Counted from the first letter of the stretch, positions 47,914-56,758 are shown. The stretch is DNA of 64,000 nucleotides from Luteimonas sp. JM171 (GCF_001717465.1 NZ_CP017074.1:1268873-1332872), one strand, 5' to 3'. Program-made: numbers and translations. Notes: a model not told the origin generated them from the sequence alone.

Positions 47914-48914
47914 GCATTGAGTGGAAGCGCCGCCGCGAGGGCGGCGGGCGGTTTGCGGTCCGCCTGATCCGGGCGCTTGCCGCCGGCTTCGGCCGCGGCT
48001 TCACCCGCCTGTTCCTGGTGCCAATCACCCTGTATTTCCTGCTGCGGCGCCCGGCCGAGCGCCGTGATTCGCGCGCCTACCTGGGGCGGGTCCTGGGACG
48101 CCCGGCGCGGCTGCACGAGGTGGGCCGCCACATCCACACCTTCGCCTCCACCATCCTGGACCGCGCCTTCCTGCTCAGCGAGGACCTGCGCCGGTTCGAC
48201 GTGACGGTGAGCGGGGCGGAGGCGCTGCACGAGCGGGTCGACCGCGGCCACGGCGTGCTGCTGTTCGGCTCGCACCTGGGCAGCTTCGAGGTGCTGCGGG
48301 TGCTGGCCCGGCGCAGGCCCGACTACAAGATCCGCGTGGTGCTGGACAAGGCCCACAGCGCGGCGCTGACCCAGGTGCTGGATTCGATCAACCCGGACAT
48401 TGCCGCCACGGTGATCGATGCCGGCCAGCCCGGCCCTGCGATCATGCTCCAGATCCAGCAGGCCGCGCAGGAGGGCGCGATGATCGCGCTGCTGGTGGAC
48501 CGCGCGCAGCCGGGCGAGGCGGTGGAGCGGGTGCCGTTCCTGGGCGACCCGGCGGCGTTCCCGGTCGCGCCTTGGCAGATCGCGGCGGTGCTCAAGATCC
48601 CGGTGATGCTTGCGTTCGGCCTGTACCGGGGCGGCAACCGCTACGATCTGCGCTTCGAGCCCTTCAGCGAGGGCATCGACGTGCCGCGGCGCGAGCGCGC
48701 AGCGGCCATCCCGGCGCTCATCCGCCGTTATGCCCGGCGGCTGGAACATCATGTGCGCGATGCGCCCTACAACTGGTTCAACTTCTACGACTTCTGGGAA
48801 CAAGACAATGCAGGCAGCGAACCGGAAACCTCGCGCGGGGATGATCGCGGCCGCAGCGCTGCTGCTGGGCGCCCTGGCCCCGCCGTCGGCGATCGCCCAG
48901 GCGACGGCGGCTGA
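47910..48914 (+). CDS. LpxL/HtrB-like lysophospholipid-type acyltransferase (COG4261)
   Basis: Predicted acyltransferase of 334 residues. The motif GVLLFGSHLGSFEVLR carries the catalytic His-x4-Glu-type pair, with VLDKAHS and LLVDRAQPGEAVERVPFLG further on, as in LpxL-related enzymes. It may acylate the pigment anchor. In other aryl polyene clusters this domain is often joined to a GT2 glycosyltransferase; here the GT2 is a separate gene at 59674. After the usual end (FYDFWEQ) the frame continues about 36 residues over the start of the next gene, an overlap of 107 bases. Confidence 0.86.
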   Translation: MSIEWKRRREGGGRFAVRLIRALAAGFGRGFTRLFLVPITLYFLLRRPAERRDSRAYLGRVLGRPARLHEVGRHIHTFASTILDRAFLLSEDLRRFDVTVSGAEALHERVDRGHGVLLFGSHLGSFEVLRVLARRRPDYKIRVVLDKAHSAALTQVLDSINPDIAATVIDAGQPGPAIMLQIQQAAQEGAMIALLVDRAQPGEAVERVPFLGDPAAFPVAPWQIAAVLKIPVMLAFGLYRGGNRYDLRFEPFSEGIDVPRRERAAAIPALIRRYARRLEHHVRDAPYNWFNFYDFWEQDNAGSEPETSRGDDRGRSAAAGRPGPAVGDRPGDGG

Positions 48915-49488
48915 GCCTTTCGACAGCGGTTGGATCCTTGACCAGCTCAGGCAGCCGGTGCCGGCATCGACGCCGTTCCTCGAGCTGCGCGAATCCGAAC
49001 TGCTGGACGAGCCGATGCGCATCACCGGCGAGTACCGGCGGCCCGACGAGGACACCCTGGTGCGCCACGTCACCGCGCCCTACGTGGAAACCACCACGCT
49101 CCGGGGCGGCCGCGCCACCATCGAGCGCGAAGGGCGTTCGCCGCGCAGCTTCGCGATGTCGCGCGCGCCCGAGCTCGAGGGCCTGCAGGCGAGCTTCGGC
49201 GCGCTGCTGGCCGGTGACCACGCCGCGCTGGAGGAGCACTACGCGATCGGCGCCTGGGGCACGGCGGATGCCTGGACCCTGACCCTGGCCCCGCGCAGCC
49301 GCCAGCTGGCGCGGCGGGTGGAGTCGGTCAGCCTGTTCGGCGCGGGCGACGACCTGCGCTGCATCGAGACCCTCAGCGCCGAGGGCGAGGTCCAGCGCAC
49401 CCTGATGGGCAGCGCCGCGCGGGCCGCGGCCGATGCCCCGTCCGACGACGGCTTCCTGGCCCTGTGCCGCGCCGGCGCCGGCGGCTGA
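48808..49488 (+). CDS. LolA-like outer-membrane lipoprotein carrier protein, ApeL-like
   Basis: Periplasmic protein of 226 residues. A signal peptide (MIAAAALLLGALAPPSAIAQ) is followed by a LolA-like beta sheet (MRITGEYRRPDEDTLVRHV, TIEREGRSPRSF). It probably ferries the lipidated pigment across the periplasm together with the MMPL exporter that follows. It lies 107 bases inside the previous gene in another frame and overlaps the MMPL start (TGATG). The start at 48808 is the only ATG that leaves an intact signal peptide. Confidence 0.85.
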   Translation: MQAANRKPRAGMIAAAALLLGALAPPSAIAQATAAEPFDSGWILDQLRQPVPASTPFLELRESELLDEPMRITGEYRRPDEDTLVRHVTAPYVETTTLRGGRATIEREGRSPRSFAMSRAPELEGLQASFGALLAGDHAALEEHYAIGAWGTADAWTLTLAPRSRQLARRVESVSLFGAGDDLRCIETLSAEGEVQRTLMGSAARAAADAPSDDGFLALCRAGAGG

Positions 49489-51845
49489 TGTCATCGCGCG
49501 CCCGGCTGGGGCTGGCCCTGCTGTGGCTGGCGCTGCTGGTGCTGGCCGGCCTGCTGGTGGCCCGCCACCTGCAGCTGAGCGGCGACCTGCGCGCCTTCAT
49601 GCCCGAACCCGATACCGCAGAGCAGCGCCTGTTGATCGACGAGCTCGGCGATGGGCCGGGTTCGCGCCTGCTGCTGCTGGCCATCTCCGGTGCGGACCAG
49701 GATGTGGTGGCCGACCAGTCGCGCGCACTGCGCGACGCGCTTGCGGCGGATGCCAGGATCGACCTGGTTGCCAACGGCGGTGAAGCCGAGGCCGGCCTGG
49801 AGGCGATTCCCGAACACCTGCGGCCGTATCGCTACCTGCTCAGCCCCGCGATGGATGGGCGCACGTTCGACGAGGGCACGCTGCGCGACGCGCTGGCCGA
49901 CCGGCTCCAGGACCTGGGTTCGCCGGCCGGGCACCTCATCGAACCGCTGCTGCCCGCCGACCCCACCCTGGAGGTCGTGGCGCTGGCCGAAGCGTGGGAG
50001 CCGGCGGGCGCGCCGCAGCGCATCGACGGCGTCTGGTTCGACCGCGACGGCAGCGATGCGCTGCTGCTGGTGCGCACCCGCGATGCCGGCTTCGATCCCT
50101 CGGCCCAGGCCGGCGTGGTGGCCGCGATCCAGGAGGCCTTCGACGAAATCTCGGCCGGCTCGGGCAGCACCCTGGTGATGACCGGGCCGGGGGTGTTCTC
50201 GGTGGAGATCGGCGGGCGTACCGCGCGCGAGGCGGCGCGCATCGGCGTCATCGGCACCGTGGGCCTGGTGCTGCTGTACTGGCTCGCCTACCGCAGCGGC
50301 CGCCTGCTGCTGGCCGGGGTGCTGCCGCTGGCCAGCGCCGGCCTGGCGGGCGTGGCGGCGGTGACCGCGATGTATGGCGGCATGCACGGGATCACCCTGG
50401 CGTTCGGATTCACCCTCATCGGTGTGGCCCAGGACTATCCGGTCCACGTGTTCAGCCACCTGCGGCCGGGCGAAGCGCCCGGGCACACGGCCCGGGTGCT
50501 GTGGCGCACGCTGCTCACCGGCGTGGTCTCCACCTGCATCGCCTATCTCACCTTCTTCTTCTCCGGCGTGGACGGGCTCCGCCAGCTGGCGGTGTTCACC
50601 ATCACCGGCCTGCTGACCGCGGCGCTGGCCACCCGTTTCCTGCTGCCGCCGCTGCTGGATCCGCCGGTGCGCGATCCGGCCGACAGCGGCTGGGTGCGGA
50701 CCCTGTCGCGCTGGATCGACGCCATCCCGCGTCCGGGCCCGGCCGCGGGCACGGCGTTGATGGCCGTGCTCGCGCTGGCCGCCGCGGCGGTGGCGGCACT
50801 GGCGCCGGGGCCCTTCTGGGAGAACGACCTCTCGCGCCTGACCCCGGTCCCCGATGCAGCGCTGGCCGAGGACGGCCGCCTGCGCTCCGAGCTGGGCGCC
50901 CCCGACGTGCGCTACCTGCTGGCGGTGGAGGGGGCGGACCTGGAACAGGCGCTGCAGGCCTCCGAGCAGTTGCTGCCGGTGCTGGAGGAGCTGGTGGCGT
51001 CGGGTGCGATCAGCAGTTACGAAACCCCGGCGCGCTACGTGCCCAGCGCCGCCACCCAGCGCGCGCGGCAAGCCCGGCTCCCGGAGCCTGCCGCCCTGCG
51101 CGCGGCGCTGGAAGCCGCCGCCGCCGACAGCCCGTTCCGGGCCGGCGTGTTCGCCCCGTTCCTGGCCGACGTGGAGGCCGCGCGCACCGCACGGCCGCTG
51201 CGTCCGCAGGATCTGGCCGGGACGCCGCTGGAGGCGGCGGTCTCGGGAATGCTGGTGGAAGGCGAGGGCGGCCGCGTGACCGCGCTGGCCACCCTGGGCG
51301 GGCTGGAGGACGCAGAGGCGGTGGCCGCGGCGATCGCGCCGTCCGGCGCCCGTCTGCTGGACCTGAAGGAGACCTCCGAATCCCTGGTCCAGGCCTGGCG
51401 TGGACAGGTGCTGGCGGCGCTGGCGGTGGCGGCGCTGCTGCTGGCGGCGACGGTGTGGCTGGCCCTGCGCGCGCCCCGGCGGGTGGCGCGGGTGCTGGTG
51501 CCGATGGCCCTCACCCTGGTGCTCACCCTGGCAATCCTGCGCGCGGCCGGGGTGGAGCTGAACCTGTTCCACCTGGTGTCGCTGGTGCTGGGCGCGGGAC
51601 TGGGACTGGACTACGCGCTGTTCTTCGAACGCACCGGCAATGACCGTCGCGAGCAGCTGCGCACGCTGCATGCCATTGTTGTGTGCGGGTCGATGACCGC
51701 GCTGGTGTTCGGCCTGCTGGCGCTGTCCCCCATCCCCGTGCTGCGGGCGATCGGCGCGACGGTGACCATCGGCGTGGCCGGCAATTTCATCCTCGCCCTG
51801 CTGGTTGCGCGCCGGCAGGTGCCTGCAACGGGAGGAGCGGTTTGA
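49488..51845 (+). CDS. MMPL/RND-type exporter of the pigment, ApeM-like
   Basis: Inner-membrane exporter of 785 residues with the RND-MMPL arrangement: TM1 (LGLALLWLALLVLAGLLVA), large periplasmic loop, five clustered spans including TLAFGFTLIGVAQDYPVHVFSHLR, second loop, and five more spans with LGAGLGLDYALFFERTGNDR. The two segments with VAQDYP and GLDYALF carry the proton-relay Asp residues. It should move the polyene lipid out of the inner membrane. Start ATG at 49488 overlaps the LolA-like stop. Confidence 0.92.
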   Translation: MSSRARLGLALLWLALLVLAGLLVARHLQLSGDLRAFMPEPDTAEQRLLIDELGDGPGSRLLLLAISGADQDVVADQSRALRDALAADARIDLVANGGEAEAGLEAIPEHLRPYRYLLSPAMDGRTFDEGTLRDALADRLQDLGSPAGHLIEPLLPADPTLEVVALAEAWEPAGAPQRIDGVWFDRDGSDALLLVRTRDAGFDPSAQAGVVAAIQEAFDEISAGSGSTLVMTGPGVFSVEIGGRTAREAARIGVIGTVGLVLLYWLAYRSGRLLLAGVLPLASAGLAGVAAVTAMYGGMHGITLAFGFTLIGVAQDYPVHVFSHLRPGEAPGHTARVLWRTLLTGVVSTCIAYLTFFFSGVDGLRQLAVFTITGLLTAALATRFLLPPLLDPPVRDPADSGWVRTLSRWIDAIPRPGPAAGTALMAVLALAAAAVAALAPGPFWENDLSRLTPVPDAALAEDGRLRSELGAPDVRYLLAVEGADLEQALQASEQLLPVLEELVASGAISSYETPARYVPSAATQRARQARLPEPAALRAALEAAAADSPFRAGVFAPFLADVEAARTARPLRPQDLAGTPLEAAVSGMLVEGEGGRVTALATLGGLEDAEAVAAAIAPSGARLLDLKETSESLVQAWRGQVLAALAVAALLLAATVWLALRAPRRVARVLVPMALTLVLTLAILRAAGVELNLFHLVSLVLGAGLGLDYALFFERTGNDRREQLRTLHAIVVCGSMTALVFGLLALSPIPVLRAIGATVTIGVAGNFILALLVARRQVPATGGAV

Positions 51846-52279
51846 TCGATCGCGAAGAGATCCTGTCGCTGATCCCCCACCAGGGCGCGATGTGCCTGTG
51901 GGACCGGGTCCTGGACTGGGATGCGGACTCGATCCGGCTTGCCGCCGGCAATCACCGTGACCCGGCCCATCCGCTGCGCGAGCGCGGACGCCTGGGCGCG
52001 GTGCACCTGTGCGAATACGGCGCCCAGGCCATGGCCGTGCACGGCGGTCTGCTGGCCCGCGAGGCCGGCGGCACGGCGCCACCGGGCATGCTGGTGGCGT
52101 TGCGGGGCGTGGAGTTGCACGCCGCCCGCATCGACGACCTTCCCGGCGAGCTGGAAGGCCATGCCCAGGCCCTGGCGCGCTCCCCGGCGAGCCAGCAGTA
52201 TGCCTTCCGGATCAGCCACGGCGGCGTCCTCCTGGCGGAAGGGCGGGCCGCCGTGATGCTGGGCCCGGCCGGCGGCTGA
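51842..52279 (+). CDS. Second hydroxyacyl-ACP dehydratase, ApeP-like
   Basis: Hot-dog fold protein of 145 residues beginning LIDREEILSLIPHQGAMCLWDRV, the IPHQ-x2-ML... type active-site start of ApeP/FabA-like proteins. ApeI and ApeP act together in E. coli-type aryl polyene synthesis. The start codon is TTG at 51842, with GGAGGAGCGG upstream and a 4-base overlap with the MMPL stop. Confidence 0.87.
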   Translation: MIDREEILSLIPHQGAMCLWDRVLDWDADSIRLAAGNHRDPAHPLRERGRLGAVHLCEYGAQAMAVHGGLLAREAGGTAPPGMLVALRGVELHAARIDDLPGELEGHAQALARSPASQQYAFRISHGGVLLAEGRAAVMLGPAGG

Positions 52280-52377
52280 AGCGCCGCCCGGGCCGCGAGC
52301 GCCTAGGGTTGCCCCTGATGTTGCGGCCGGCCCACCCGGGCTATGGTCGGCGGCAACATGGCTGCCCATGAACCGAC
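52280..52377 (+). other. Gap between pigment operon and lipase gene
   Basis: A 98-base spacer, the largest break inside the plus-strand operon. It holds an inverted repeat ATGTTGC / GCAACAT at 52318-52324 and 52353-52359 around a GC-rich loop. No T-run and no clear promoter or ribosome binding site before 52378. Confidence 0.45.
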
Positions 52378-54048
52378 ATGACCCTTGACGCTGGCGGCGC
52401 TGGCCGCAGTTACCTGTCCGCGATCCATCGGCTGCCCCCGCCGCCGCCTCCACCGCCGGCGCAGGCGAACCAGGGGCTTCCGGCAGGCAATGGGAGTTTC
52501 GCCAGCCAGGTGCAGGGCACCGCGCCCGATCCCGCCAACGACCAGCTGTTCGCGATGATGGCCAACGGCGCCTACGCGCCGGACAGCCCGGAATACGCGC
52601 AGAAGCTGGAAGCGGCGGGCTGGAGCCGGCTGGAGGCCGGTGCCGACGGGAACAGCCTGGTGGACGCGCAGGGCAACCGGATCGAGATCGACCCTGGCCT
52701 GCTGAGCGACGACCGCTCGGGATTCCACGCCGAGATCTACCAGCATGAGGACGGCCACTACGTGGTGGCCTACCGCGGCTCGGAGGTGGGCACCGAGCAG
52801 AGCCAGCTGATGGATTGGGTCAACAATGCCCAGCAGGGGCTGGGCATGGATTCAAGCCAGTACAGCGCTGCGATGGAGCTGGCCGCGCAGGCCGAGCAGG
52901 TGTTTGGCGATGGCAACGTGGCACTCACGGGCCATTCGCTGGGGGGCGGGCTGGCTTCGGCGGCTTCCCTTTACACCGGCGCGCCGGCCGTCACCTTCAA
53001 TGCCTCGGGCCTGAGCAACCAGACCCTGGAAAGCCTGAACTTCAATCCCAACCAGGCCCGCGCCAGCATGGCCGAGGACGGCCAGGTGCGCCGCTATGCG
53101 GTCAACGGCGATCCGCTGACCCTGGCCCAGGAAGACATCCCGGTGCTGCCGCTTGTCGGCTCCCCGCCCGAGGCGATCGGTCACGCGCTGCGCATCAACG
53201 CGCCGCCGGGCACCAGCTTTGGCGGCTTGCATGGCGGCGGTGGCGGCGACGCCTCGTACGTCGACGCGTTCGACCATGCCGCGCCCTACGATCCCGCCAG
53301 CCTGCCCAGCCCCTCGCAGCTGATCGGCGACGGCGTCAACGGCGGCATCGATGCCATGGGCGATGCTGCCGCCGCCGGCATGGACGCGCTGGGCCGCGGC
53401 CTGCAGGACAGCGGGCGGCTGGATGGGTGGCTGGCGGGCATGGCCCTCAGCAGCCTGGCCCCGGCCGTTGACCGTACCGTCGATGCGCTGGGAGACGCGG
53501 TTGGCGCCGGCATCGGTTTCGCCGGCGACACCCTCCACGCGGGCATCAAGGCCGCGGGCGACTTCCAGTTCAATACCCTGGCCTCGGCCATCCGCGAGGG
53601 CCTGGACTTCGGCCGGGACCTGGCCGGCACCGGCGCGGAGCTGGTGGACGGGCTGAAGGAATCGGTGGACCACCTGATGGGCGGCGACGTGGTGAAGGCC
53701 GGCGCCGGCGCGCTGGGCCACCTGCTCGACGCCGGGACCGATGCCTTGGGCGACCTGACCGACGGGGCGCTCGCCTTCGCGGGCGACACGATCGAGGGCG
53801 GGGCGGATGCCTTCGGCGGCTTCATGCGTGACCTGGGCGAGCGGACCGGCTGGGATCGGCCCGCGGATTCGGCCGCCCGGTTCGTCGAGGGTGCCGGTGA
53901 CGTGGTGAGCGATATCGCCGACTCCGCCGGCAAGATGGTCGACAACGCCACCGACGCGTTCGGCGACGGCCTGGAGGCGGTGTCCGACGTCGCGGGCAGC
54001 GTTGGCCAGGGGGTGAACGATTTCCTCAGCGGCCGCTGGTTCCGCTGA
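52378..54048 (+). CDS. Class-3-type lipase with long repetitive C-terminal region, putative phospholipase effector
   Basis: A 556-residue alpha/beta hydrolase. A run of eight prolines occurs at 20-27. The lipase domain (about 55-300) has VVAYRGSE (oxyanion region), the nucleophile elbow GHSLGG with Ser187, NGDPLT with Asp246 as likely acid, and candidate His285 or His300. Residues about 310-556 are Gly/Ala/Asp-rich amphipathic repeats of the form DALGDAVGAG, DAFGDGLEA. No Sec signal, no lipobox and no clear XVIPCD. The next gene encodes an ankyrin lipoprotein, typical of immunity proteins to phospholipase effectors. A pigment-lipid hydrolase is the main alternative. It interrupts the pigment operon. 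Confidence 0.85.
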   Translation: MTLDAGGAGRSYLSAIHRLPPPPPPPPAQANQGLPAGNGSFASQVQGTAPDPANDQLFAMMANGAYAPDSPEYAQKLEAAGWSRLEAGADGNSLVDAQGNRIEIDPGLLSDDRSGFHAEIYQHEDGHYVVAYRGSEVGTEQSQLMDWVNNAQQGLGMDSSQYSAAMELAAQAEQVFGDGNVALTGHSLGGGLASAASLYTGAPAVTFNASGLSNQTLESLNFNPNQARASMAEDGQVRRYAVNGDPLTLAQEDIPVLPLVGSPPEAIGHALRINAPPGTSFGGLHGGGGGDASYVDAFDHAAPYDPASLPSPSQLIGDGVNGGIDAMGDAAAAGMDALGRGLQDSGRLDGWLAGMALSSLAPAVDRTVDALGDAVGAGIGFAGDTLHAGIKAAGDFQFNTLASAIREGLDFGRDLAGTGAELVDGLKESVDHLMGGDVVKAGAGALGHLLDAGTDALGDLTDGALAFAGDTIEGGADAFGGFMRDLGERTGWDRPADSAARFVEGAGDVVSDIADSAGKMVDNATDAFGDGLEAVSDVAGSVGQGVNDFLSGRWFR

Positions 54049-54120
54049 TGCCGCCTGCAAGCGGGGATGGGCGCTGACGCGCGCTGGCCCGCGGGCACCG
54101 GCCTGGGGCATGCTGGCGCC

Positions 54121-54864
54121 ATGTCAGGTCCGGTAAACCGCATGTTCCCGATTCTCCTGGCGGCCTCGTTTATGCTGGCCGCCTCCGGTTGCACGCAAGG
54201 CCAGGGTGGAGTGAGTTCCCAGACACGAGATTTCAGCGAGCCCACGCACGCGCAGTTCGCGCGCGCGATCCGCGATGGCGACGAGGGGCTTGCTCGCGAA
54301 CTGCTGGCGGCCGGGGCCAATCCCAACGCCACCGACGAAGCCGGCACTCCGCTGCTGCAGTGGGCCATGCGCGAGGGAGACCGGGGCGCGGTGACGCGCC
54401 TGCTCGCGCTTGGCGCGGACCCGTCACGGCCGGACGCCAGGGGCCGGACGGCCATGCACGAGGCCGCGATGGCGCCCCATGCCGACTGGATCGACGAGCT
54501 GCTGGGGCACGGGGTGCCGGTCGATATCCCCAACGCCCGCAACGGACAGACCCCGTTGTTCGACGCCCTGCGTGCGCGCGAGCCCGACAACATCGACCGG
54601 CTGCTGGACGCCGGGGCGCGCCTGGACGTGGGCGACCGTTCCGGCACCACGCCACTGCACCAGGCGGCGATGGTCAACGACCTCGCCTCCGTGCGGCGGT
54701 TCCTCGAAGCGGGTGCGGATCCCTCGGTCCGCGACGCCAGGGGCGCGGACCTTGCCAGCTACCTCTACGACGGCGACCCGGACATGCTGACCGCGCGCGC
54801 CCGGCGCGACCTCGAATGGATCCGCGCGCGCCTGGCCGATGGAGCGGGGCCGGCACCGCAGTGA
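54121..54864 (+). CDS. Ankyrin-repeat lipoprotein, putative immunity protein to the lipase
   Basis: Lipoprotein of 247 residues. The signal peptide ends at a lipobox AASGC (Cys24); the next residues TQGQ do not include Asp at +2, so outer-membrane sorting is expected. About five ankyrin repeats follow (ARELLAAGANPNATDEAGTP, VTRLLALGADPSRPDARG, LHQAAMVNDLASVRRFLEAG). Periplasmic ankyrin lipoproteins are common immunity partners of secreted phospholipases. The gene is 72 bases after the lipase and its stop overlaps the GTG of the ketoreductase gene by 4 bases. An ATG at 54142 is a less likely start. Confidence 0.87.
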   Translation: MSGPVNRMFPILLAASFMLAASGCTQGQGGVSSQTRDFSEPTHAQFARAIRDGDEGLARELLAAGANPNATDEAGTPLLQWAMREGDRGAVTRLLALGADPSRPDARGRTAMHEAAMAPHADWIDELLGHGVPVDIPNARNGQTPLFDALRAREPDNIDRLLDAGARLDVGDRSGTTPLHQAAMVNDLASVRRFLEAGADPSVRDARGADLASYLYDGDPDMLTARARRDLEWIRARLADGAGPAPQ

Positions 54865-55607
54865 GCGTGGACAGGGGAACAGGCCCTGCGCGCCGGGCGC
54901 TGGTCACCGGGGGCAGCGGCGACATCGGGGGGGCGATCTGCCAGGCGCTGGCGGCCGCCGGCGCCGAGGTCATCGTGCACGCCAACGCCAACCTGGCCCG
55001 CGCCCGCGCCGTGGCCGATGCGATCCGGGAATCCGGTGGCAGCGCGGAAGCGGTTGCCTTCGACCTGACCGACGGCGCAGCGTCGGCCGCGGCCATTGAC
55101 CGGCTGCTGGAGGCGGGCCCGATCCAGATGCTGGTGAACAACGCCGGCATCCACGACGACGCGCCCCTGGCCGGCATGTCAGACGAACAGTGGCGGCGGG
55201 TGATCGACGTCTCCGTGCACGGGTTCTTCCACGCGACCCGGCCGCTGCTGCTGCCCATGGCACGCACCCGCTGGGGCCGCATCGTCAGCGTATCGAGCGT
55301 GGCGGCGGTGACCGGCAACCGGGGCCAGGCCAACTACGCCGCGGCCAAGGCGGCCCTGCATGGCGCAACCAGGTCGCTGGCCCGGGAGATGGCCTCGCGC
55401 GGGATCACCGCCAACGTGGTGGCGCCGGGCGTGATCGAGGGCAGCATGGCGCGCGACGCATTCCCGCCGGAGATGATCAAGCAGATCGTGCCGGCGGCCC
55501 GGGCCGGCAGGCCTGAAGAGGTTGCGGCCGTGGTCGCCTTCCTGTGCTCGGACGCGGCCGGCTACGTCAACGGCCAGGTCATCGGCATCAACGGCGGCAT
55601 GGGCTGA
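54861..55607 (+). CDS. 3-oxoacyl-ACP reductase (FabG-like, ApeQ-like)
   Basis: Short-chain dehydrogenase of 248 residues. NADP site ALVTGGSGDIGGAICQ, NNAGI, and the Ser-Tyr-Lys triad in VSVSSVAAVTGNRGQANYAAAK; the C-terminus ends GQVIGINGGMG as in FabG. It should reduce the keto group after each pigment elongation. The start is GTG at 54861, coupled to the ankyrin lipoprotein gene. Confidence 0.92.
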   Translation: MSVDRGTGPARRALVTGGSGDIGGAICQALAAAGAEVIVHANANLARARAVADAIRESGGSAEAVAFDLTDGAASAAAIDRLLEAGPIQMLVNNAGIHDDAPLAGMSDEQWRRVIDVSVHGFFHATRPLLLPMARTRWGRIVSVSSVAAVTGNRGQANYAAAKAALHGATRSLAREMASRGITANVVAPGVIEGSMARDAFPPEMIKQIVPAARAGRPEEVAAVVAFLCSDAAGYVNGQVIGINGGMG

Positions 55608-55653
55608 CGCGCATCAGCGCGCCTCGCGTCGCATATCGGAAAAGGGAGTGAAC

Positions 55654-56145
55654 ATGATCCACAGGACGACGGGGGCGGCGCTGGTGCTGGCGCTGGCGGC
55701 CGGTCCCGGGCTGGCCCAGGACAAGATCAGGCTGGAGGTGCCGATCCCGCTGGCCGAAGGCCACGACATCGATGACGAGATCATTTCCCACTGCGGGGTG
55801 CCGGAGGACTTCACCCGTCGCCTGACCCGCGAGCTGCGCCGCGTGGCCGTACCCGAGCAGGCCCCGATCACGGACATGAGCGGGCGCGTCCTGAAAGTGG
55901 AAATCGTCGATGCGGTGTGGACGGGCAATTGGTTCATCGAGCATGACCAGACCATCCGCGTGCGCGGCACGCTGTACCAGGACGGAGAGCATGAGGCCGC
56001 GTTCAACGGCGTGATCTCGGGCCGCGGCGGCGGGTTCAGCAGTGCCTGCTACCAGATGAAATCCTACTTCGGCGCCATGACCTGGCACATCCGCCGCTGG
56101 CTGAAGAACCCCGTGGACGGCGCGCGGATCGGCCAGGGCGGCTGA
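55654..56145 (+). CDS. Exported protein of unknown function in the pigment cluster
   Basis: Not recognised. A 163-residue protein with a signal peptide (ALVLALAAGPGLAQ) and a small soluble domain holding two Cys (ISHCGVPEDF and FSSACYQM) that could form a disulfide. GGGAGTGAAC precedes the ATG at 55654. The segment LKVEIVDAVWTGNWF followed by RVRGTLYQDGEHEAAFNG looks like beta strands. Codirectional with fabG after 46 bases. Confidence 0.8.
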   Translation: MIHRTTGAALVLALAAGPGLAQDKIRLEVPIPLAEGHDIDDEIISHCGVPEDFTRRLTRELRRVAVPEQAPITDMSGRVLKVEIVDAVWTGNWFIEHDQTIRVRGTLYQDGEHEAAFNGVISGRGGGFSSACYQMKSYFGAMTWHIRRWLKNPVDGARIGQGG

Positions 56146-56241
56146 GCGCCATGCACGCCGGCTTCAGGCCGGCGGGGCAATAATCACGGCCATCCACCCG
56201 CCCCGCAGCCGGCGGGGCGTGGCTTCACCGAGGGCCCCGCC

Positions 56242-56685
56242 ATGCGCAAGTTCCGCTCCATCATCCTGCTGGTGTCGATGCTGGCGTTGGCCGGCTGCTC
56301 GACATCGCACATGCTCACCGGCACCCCGCGGCCGCCGATTGATCCGGCGCAGGTGCGCATCTACCACAGCCCGCCGCCGGGTGGCTTCGAGGAGATCGCG
56401 ATCCTGCAGACCCGCAGCGGCGCGCTCACCTACGGGGAGCAGAACAAGATCGATTCGGTGATGCGCAAGCTGCGCCAGGAGGCGGCCAGCCTCGGCGCCA
56501 ACGGGGTCCTGCTCCAGGGCACCGCCGAGGGCTACAGCAACAGCGCCGTCAGCGTCGGCGCCGGTGGCGGACGCTTCAGCGGACGCAGCTATGGCGGCGT
56601 TGGCGTCGGCGTCAACGTCAGCCCCACCCAGGTCCACGCCAGCGGCATCGCCATCCACGTGCCGCACCCGCCGCCCGGCAACTGA
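56242..56685 (+). CDS. Small outer-membrane lipoprotein of unknown function
   Basis: A 147-residue lipoprotein: signal peptide with lipobox LAGC (Cys19), then a compact domain (EEIAILQTRSGALTYGEQNK ... LGANGVLLQGTAEG) resembling the YbjQ/RcsF-like small alpha/beta fold, and a Gly/Ser-rich tail. The 96 bases upstream hold a GCCGGC hairpin but no clear promoter. Last plus-strand gene of the cluster; function unknown. Confidence 0.82.
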   Translation: MRKFRSIILLVSMLALAGCSTSHMLTGTPRPPIDPAQVRIYHSPPPGGFEEIAILQTRSGALTYGEQNKIDSVMRKLRQEAASLGANGVLLQGTAEGYSNSAVSVGAGGGRFSGRSYGGVGVGVNVSPTQVHASGIAIHVPHPPPGN

Positions 56686-56686
56686 T

Positions 56687-56708
56687 CTCCGCCGGGAAGG
56701 TGGCGGAG
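56687..56708. terminator. Hairpin between convergent lipoprotein and antiporter genes
   Basis: CTCCGCC / GGCGGAG with an 8-base loop directly after the lipoprotein stop. No T-run, so only a possible terminator. Confidence 0.4.
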
Positions 56709-56758
56709 CCTCCAGGGGTGGGCCGGATGGTATCGGCAGACGGTTTCAGGAACCGCGC

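Noticed and set aside
49491..52082. 863-codon minus-strand open frame
   Set aside because: Shadow of the MMPL exporter and dehydratase genes; no recognisable domain.
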